A stretch of DNA of 64,000 nucleotides from Streptomyces tauricus (GTDB lineage: Bacteria; Actinomycetota; Actinomycetes; Streptomycetales; Streptomycetaceae): positions 99,833-163,832 of the forward strand of contig NZ_BMVY01000007.1 of NCBI RefSeq assembly GCF_014650955.1, written 5' to 3'. Position 1 is the stretch's first letter, and each line of letters begins with the position of its first letter. The position numbers and the translations under genes are program-made. Below the pieces are notes generated by a model. It was not told the origin of the DNA and searched no databases. It saw only the letters and a program-made list of their open reading frames with translations. Shown here piece by piece: positions 60,769-64,000 of this stretch.

Positions 60769-62394
60769 ATGGGTCGCCGCCCCGCCCCCGCCCTGCTCGA
60801 CATCCTGCGCGGCGAGGGCGTGGACCGCGTCTTCGGCAACCCCGGCACCACCGAACTGCCGTTCCTGGCAGCCCTCGTGGACACCGAACAGGCACCCGAG
60901 TACATCCTCGGTGTCCACGAGGGCGCGGTCGTCTCCATGGCCGACGGCTACGCCCGCGCCACCGGCAGGACCGCCTTCGTCACCCTGCACATCGCGGCCG
61001 GCCTCGCCAACGGACTCGTCGGCCTGCTCAACGCCCGCCGCTCGCGCACCCCCCTCGTGGTGATGGCCGGCCAGCAGGACCGCCGCCACCTCCAGCAGGA
61101 CCCCATGCTCAGCGCCGACCTCGTCATGCTCGCCGCACCCGCCGTGAAAGCCGCGTACGACATCCAGCACGCCCACGACCTGCCCCTCGCGCTGCGCCGC
61201 GCCTTCGCGCTGGCCACCCGGCCGCCCGCCGGACCCGTGCTCGTGTCCGTGCCCATGGACCTGCTGATGGAGGACACCGAGGTCGAGGTCCCCGCCCGTA
61301 CGCCGACACCCAGACCCGCGCCGGCCGGCGGACTCGACCGGGCCGCCGTCCTCCTCGGCGGCGGGGCGCGGCCCGTGATCGTCGCGGGGGACGGCGTGGG
61401 CCGCGAGAGCGCCACGACCGCGCTGGTGCGCACCGCCGAGGCCTGCGGGGCACCCGTGCACCACCAGCCGATGGCGGACTTCCTGAACTTCCCGACCACC
61501 CACCCCCTGTACGCGGGGATGCTGCCACCGCGGCACGACGCGATCCGGGCCGCGCTCGACCCGTACGACACCCTGCTCATCGTGGGGGCGCACGCCTTCA
61601 CGCCGCACCACTACACCCCCGGCCCCGCCCTGCCGCCCGGCATCACCGTCGTCCAGCTCGACTCGGACCCGGACGAGATCGGCCGCAACTTCCCCGCCGA
61701 CCACGGCCTCGTGGGCGCACTCGGGCCCTCCCTCGACCGGCTCGCCGAACTGCTGCCCGAGCAGATCCCCGAACACACGGCGAAGACAAGAGTGCTGCGC
61801 GCCGGCGACCGGCACACGGCCGAACGCAAGCGTACGGAGGCCGCCGCGCGCGCCGCGTACTCCCCGGCACCGCTGGCTCCCTGGGCCGCCGCACACGCCG
61901 TGGCGCGCGGACTGCCACCCGGCACGGCCGTCGTCGAAGAGGCCATCACGGTGGGCCTGCTGCTCCGCAGACTCGTCCACCTCGACCGGCCCGGCAGCTA
62001 TACGCACACCGTCGGCGGTGGCCTCGGCTGGGGGATCGGCGCCGCGGTCGGCCGGGCCCTGGCCGAACCGGGCCGGCCCGTGGTCGCCGTCCTCGGCGAC
62101 GGCTGCGCCCTCTTCGGCCTCCAGGGCCTGTGGAGCGCGGCACGGTACGCCGCTCCCGTGCTGTTCGTGGTGATGAGCAACGGCGCCTACCGGACCCTCC
62201 AGGACACCTACGAGGCCAGAGGCGGCACCGGGACCTGCCCCGGCACCGAGCTGGGGCGGCTCGACTTCACCCAGGCGGCCCGGTTCTTCGGGGTCGACGC
62301 CGTGCGGGTGGGCAGCGCGGACCAGCTCCGCGAACTCGTCGCGGGCGCCGGTGAGTTGACCCGGCCGATGCTCGTCGACGTACCCCTGCGGTAG
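60769..62394 (+). CDS. mdlC: Benzoylformate decarboxylase-like ThDP enzyme
   Basis: 541 residues. The ThDP-activating Glu is in VHEGAVVSMADGYARATG, and the cofactor motif is GDGCALFGLQGLWSAARY followed by VVMSNGAYRTL. FGNPGTTELPFLAAL and the SADLVMLAAPAVK region fit mandelate-pathway decarboxylases. The start at 60769 follows GAGGAG; an in-frame start at 60700 has none. Product benzaldehyde from benzoylformate; the actual substrate may differ. Confidence 0.8.
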   Translation: MGRRPAPALLDILRGEGVDRVFGNPGTTELPFLAALVDTEQAPEYILGVHEGAVVSMADGYARATGRTAFVTLHIAAGLANGLVGLLNARRSRTPLVVMAGQQDRRHLQQDPMLSADLVMLAAPAVKAAYDIQHAHDLPLALRRAFALATRPPAGPVLVSVPMDLLMEDTEVEVPARTPTPRPAPAGGLDRAAVLLGGGARPVIVAGDGVGRESATTALVRTAEACGAPVHHQPMADFLNFPTTHPLYAGMLPPRHDAIRAALDPYDTLLIVGAHAFTPHHYTPGPALPPGITVVQLDSDPDEIGRNFPADHGLVGALGPSLDRLAELLPEQIPEHTAKTRVLRAGDRHTAERKRTEAAARAAYSPAPLAPWAAAHAVARGLPPGTAVVEEAITVGLLLRRLVHLDRPGSYTHTVGGGLGWGIGAAVGRALAEPGRPVVAVLGDGCALFGLQGLWSAARYAAPVLFVVMSNGAYRTLQDTYEARGGTGTCPGTELGRLDFTQAARFFGVDAVRVGSADQLRELVAGAGELTRPMLVDVPLR

Positions 62395-62504
62395 GTGCGC
62401 GCGGGCCGCCGCGTGACGGCGCACCCCTCGCAGGGAGCCGGCCGGCGGCTACTCACAGGGACCCGCACCTTGTCACCCGCCTGCCGGGGCCCGACCATCG
62501 GTCC

Positions 62505-63239
62505 ATGACGGAAGGTCAGGTGCCGAAGTCGGTGCTCGCGCGCGGTGCGGCGCTGCTGCGCGCCTGCGGCGAGTCGGAGGGCTCGCGGAGCCTGGCCGAG
62601 CTGTCGCTGTGCACGGGGCTGCCCAAGCCGACCGCGCACCGGATGCTGGCCGAGCTGGTCCGGCTGGGACTCATGGAACGCGCCCCGGACGGCCGTTACC
62701 GCATCGGGCTCGCGCTCTTCGTCCTCGGCCAGTCGGCGCCCTCCGCGCGCGAACTGCGGGACGTGGCACTGCCGTTCCTCGGCGACCTGTACGAGGCGAC
62801 GGGCGAGAACGTGCACCTGGCCGTCCCCGACGGACCCGACACGCTCTTCGTGGAAAAGCTCACCGGCCGCCGTGCCACACCGATCGTCTCGCGCACCGGG
62901 GGCCGCCTGCCGGCCCACTGCACCGCCACGGGGAAGGTCTTCCTGGCCCACGACCCCCGGCCGCCCGGCCCGTCCCTGGCGCGCCTCACGCCTCGCTCCC
63001 TCGTCCTGCCGGGCCAGCTCGCCCGCGATCTCGCCCGCACGCGTGCCCGGGGTTTCGGCGTCAATCTGGAGGAGGCCGAGGTCGGTGTCTCGGCCGTGGC
63101 GGCCCCGGTGTACGCGCGGGACCCCCGTCCGGTCGCCGCCCTCTCCGTGACCGGTGGCACCCGCCGTCTCGACGTGGACCGCGTCGGTGCACGGGTGTGC
63201 GCGGCGGCCCGCGCCCTGACCCGGAAACTGTCCGCGTGA
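62505..63239 (+). CDS. IclR-family transcriptional regulator
   Basis: 244 residues. Winged HTH at the N-terminus (GSRSLAELSLCTGLPKPTAHRMLAEL) and effector domain with LPAHCTATGKVFLAHD and EEAEVGVSAVAAPVYARDPRPVAALSVTG. It follows the decarboxylase by 110 bp in the same direction and may regulate it; no operator was identified. Confidence 0.88.
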   Translation: MTEGQVPKSVLARGAALLRACGESEGSRSLAELSLCTGLPKPTAHRMLAELVRLGLMERAPDGRYRIGLALFVLGQSAPSARELRDVALPFLGDLYEATGENVHLAVPDGPDTLFVEKLTGRRATPIVSRTGGRLPAHCTATGKVFLAHDPRPPGPSLARLTPRSLVLPGQLARDLARTRARGFGVNLEEAEVGVSAVAAPVYARDPRPVAALSVTGGTRRLDVDRVGARVCAAARALTRKLSA

Positions 63240-63295
63240 CGGCCGACCCGGCCGACCGGACGGACCGGTCGGGTCGGGCGTACGAACGCGGGGGC

Positions 63296-63376
63296 GTCAA
63301 CTCGCGGGATTCCCGGTAGTCCCGGCAGTCCCGGGGCTCCCGGTCCCGGGGGTCAACTCCCGGGATCCCCGGCAAT
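63296..63376. repeat. Direct repeats at the 3' end of the ABC ATPase gene
   Basis: GTCAACTCGCGGGATTCCCG (63296) and GTCAACTCCCGGGATCCCCG (63352), with CCCGGNAGTCCCGG units between. The second copy spans the minus-strand stop. Possible terminator function between the convergent genes. Confidence 0.7.
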
Positions 63377-64000
63377 CTCGGGAGTCCCGGGCCCTCCGGA
63401 CCCGTCGCTCCGCGCATCCGCCCCCGACTGCATCGCCGCCGCCAGCCCGTGTTCGGTGAGCCGTCCGCCGCTCACCTCCGCGGTGATCCGCCCCCGCACG
63501 AAGACCAGTACGCGGTCGCAGACCTCGGTCAGTTCGGCCAGGTCGGTCGACGCGACCAGGACCGCCGCACCGCCCGCCGCCAACTCGCCCACGATCGCGT
63601 GCATTTCGGCCCGCACCCCCACGTCGACACCGCGCGTGGGGTCGTCCAGGACGACGATGCGCGGGTCCGTGGCCAGCCATTTGGCGAAGACGACCTTCTG
63701 CTGGTTGCCGCCCGACAACTGGGCCACCACGTCGTGCGGGCCGCCCCGCAGCCGTAACCGTCCCGTCAAGTCGGCCGTCCGGCGTACGAGTTCGGCGCGG
63801 GACGGTATGACACCGCCCCGGCCGAGCGCCAGCCAGCTCACCGCCGTGGTGTTCTCCCACACCGTACGGTCGGTCATCAGCCCGAACCGTTTCCGGTCGC
63901 TCGGCACGAAGGCCACCCCCGCCCGGATCGCGTCGCGCAGGGAGCGCGGGAGGCCCCGGTCGCCGACGCCGACCCGGCCCGCCGAGATGGCCGTACGCCC
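63353..64000 (-). CDS. Sugar ABC transporter ATP-binding protein, C-terminal part (RbsA/MglA-like), runs off the window
   Basis: 216 residues of the second NBD; the start and the first NBD lie beyond 64000. Seen: IRAGVAFVPSDRKRFGLM, LSGGNQQKVVFAKWL (signature) and IVVLDDPTRGVDVG (Walker B, with Asp instead of the usual catalytic Glu, as expected for the degenerate half of CUT2 ATPases). The C-terminus is a Ser/Gly-rich tail encoded by the direct repeats. Substrate not deducible. Confidence 0.85.
   Translation of the reverse strand, partial: GRTAISAGRVGVGDRGLPRSLRDAIRAGVAFVPSDRKRFGLMTDRTVWENTTAVSWLALGRGGVIPSRAELVRRTADLTGRLRLRGGPHDVVAQLSGGNQQKVVFAKWLATDPRIVVLDDPTRGVDVGVRAEMHAIVGELAAGGAAVLVASTDLAELTEVCDRVLVFVRGRITAEVSGGRLTEHGLAAAMQSGADARSDGSGGPGTPEIAGDPGS

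Overview
The window is very GC-rich actinobacterial DNA with strong third-position GC bias, many GTG and TTG starts, twin-arginine secreted enzymes, a WhiB-family regulator, an SsgA-like sporulation protein, a small two-domain laccase and a pca operon next to a PcaV-like MarR gene. All of this points to Streptomyces. From memory, the gene order resembles the S. coelicolor SCO6691-SCO6732 interval (phospholipase C, pca operon with pcaV, DNA ligase and LigD-type polymerase, small laccase, LacI, WhiB, ABC-F, ssgD, fatty acid oxidation genes). That synteny is recalled, not computed.

Layout. 0-5 kb: the end of a sugar ABC transporter operon and a secreted DUF4832-type protein. This stretch also holds two apparent deletion chimeras: a permease truncated onto a solute-binding-protein C-terminus, and an AraC-like sensor domain joined out of frame to the C-terminal half of a TRIC channel. 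5-12 kb: phospholipase C, a DUF2510/scramblase-like protein, a PAP2-phosphatase/EamA-transporter operon divergent from a TetR gene across a 60-bp inverted repeat, and a DUF2510 membrane protein. 12-18 kb: an MFS transporter-anmK operon (anmK carries an in-frame array of 18-bp repeats) divergent from a large LAL-type ATPase that lacks its usual HTH. 18-25.5 kb: the beta-ketoadipate operon pcaIJFHGBL with PcaV. 25.8-29.2 kb: a DUF3048 protein and a divergent NHEJ-type ligase/polymerase pair without ku.

29-45 kb: a secreted oxidative-sugar module (ThuA plus PQQ-type dehydrogenase; cupredoxin plus 3-keto-disaccharide hydrolase) divergent from the laccase. Then come a 72-bp tandem array, a LacI regulator and a GH64 beta-1,3-glucanase that share an operator, a VOC protein, about 1 kb of degenerate repeats, WhiB, a large HEAT-like protein, and an acyl-ACP desaturase behind a three-fold operator. 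45-54 kb: DDAH, an ABC-F ATPase with a long leader containing a 10-codon upstream ORF, GPP34, SsgD-like, a secreted beta-propeller, endonuclease V, a PfkB kinase and a saccharopine-dehydrogenase-like reductase. 54-64 kb: a CoA-transferase/acyl-CoA dehydrogenase/thiolase/FadB beta-oxidation run, benzoylformate decarboxylase, an IclR regulator and the 3' part of a sugar ABC ATPase.

Common threads are catabolism of aromatics, fatty acids and polysaccharides under local repressors with clearly visible palindromic operators. A GC-rich dispersed element (core GGGGCGCGGGGAACTGCGC) sits in many intergenic gaps, usually at gene 3' ends, and forms a seven-unit tandem array at 35.3 kb.
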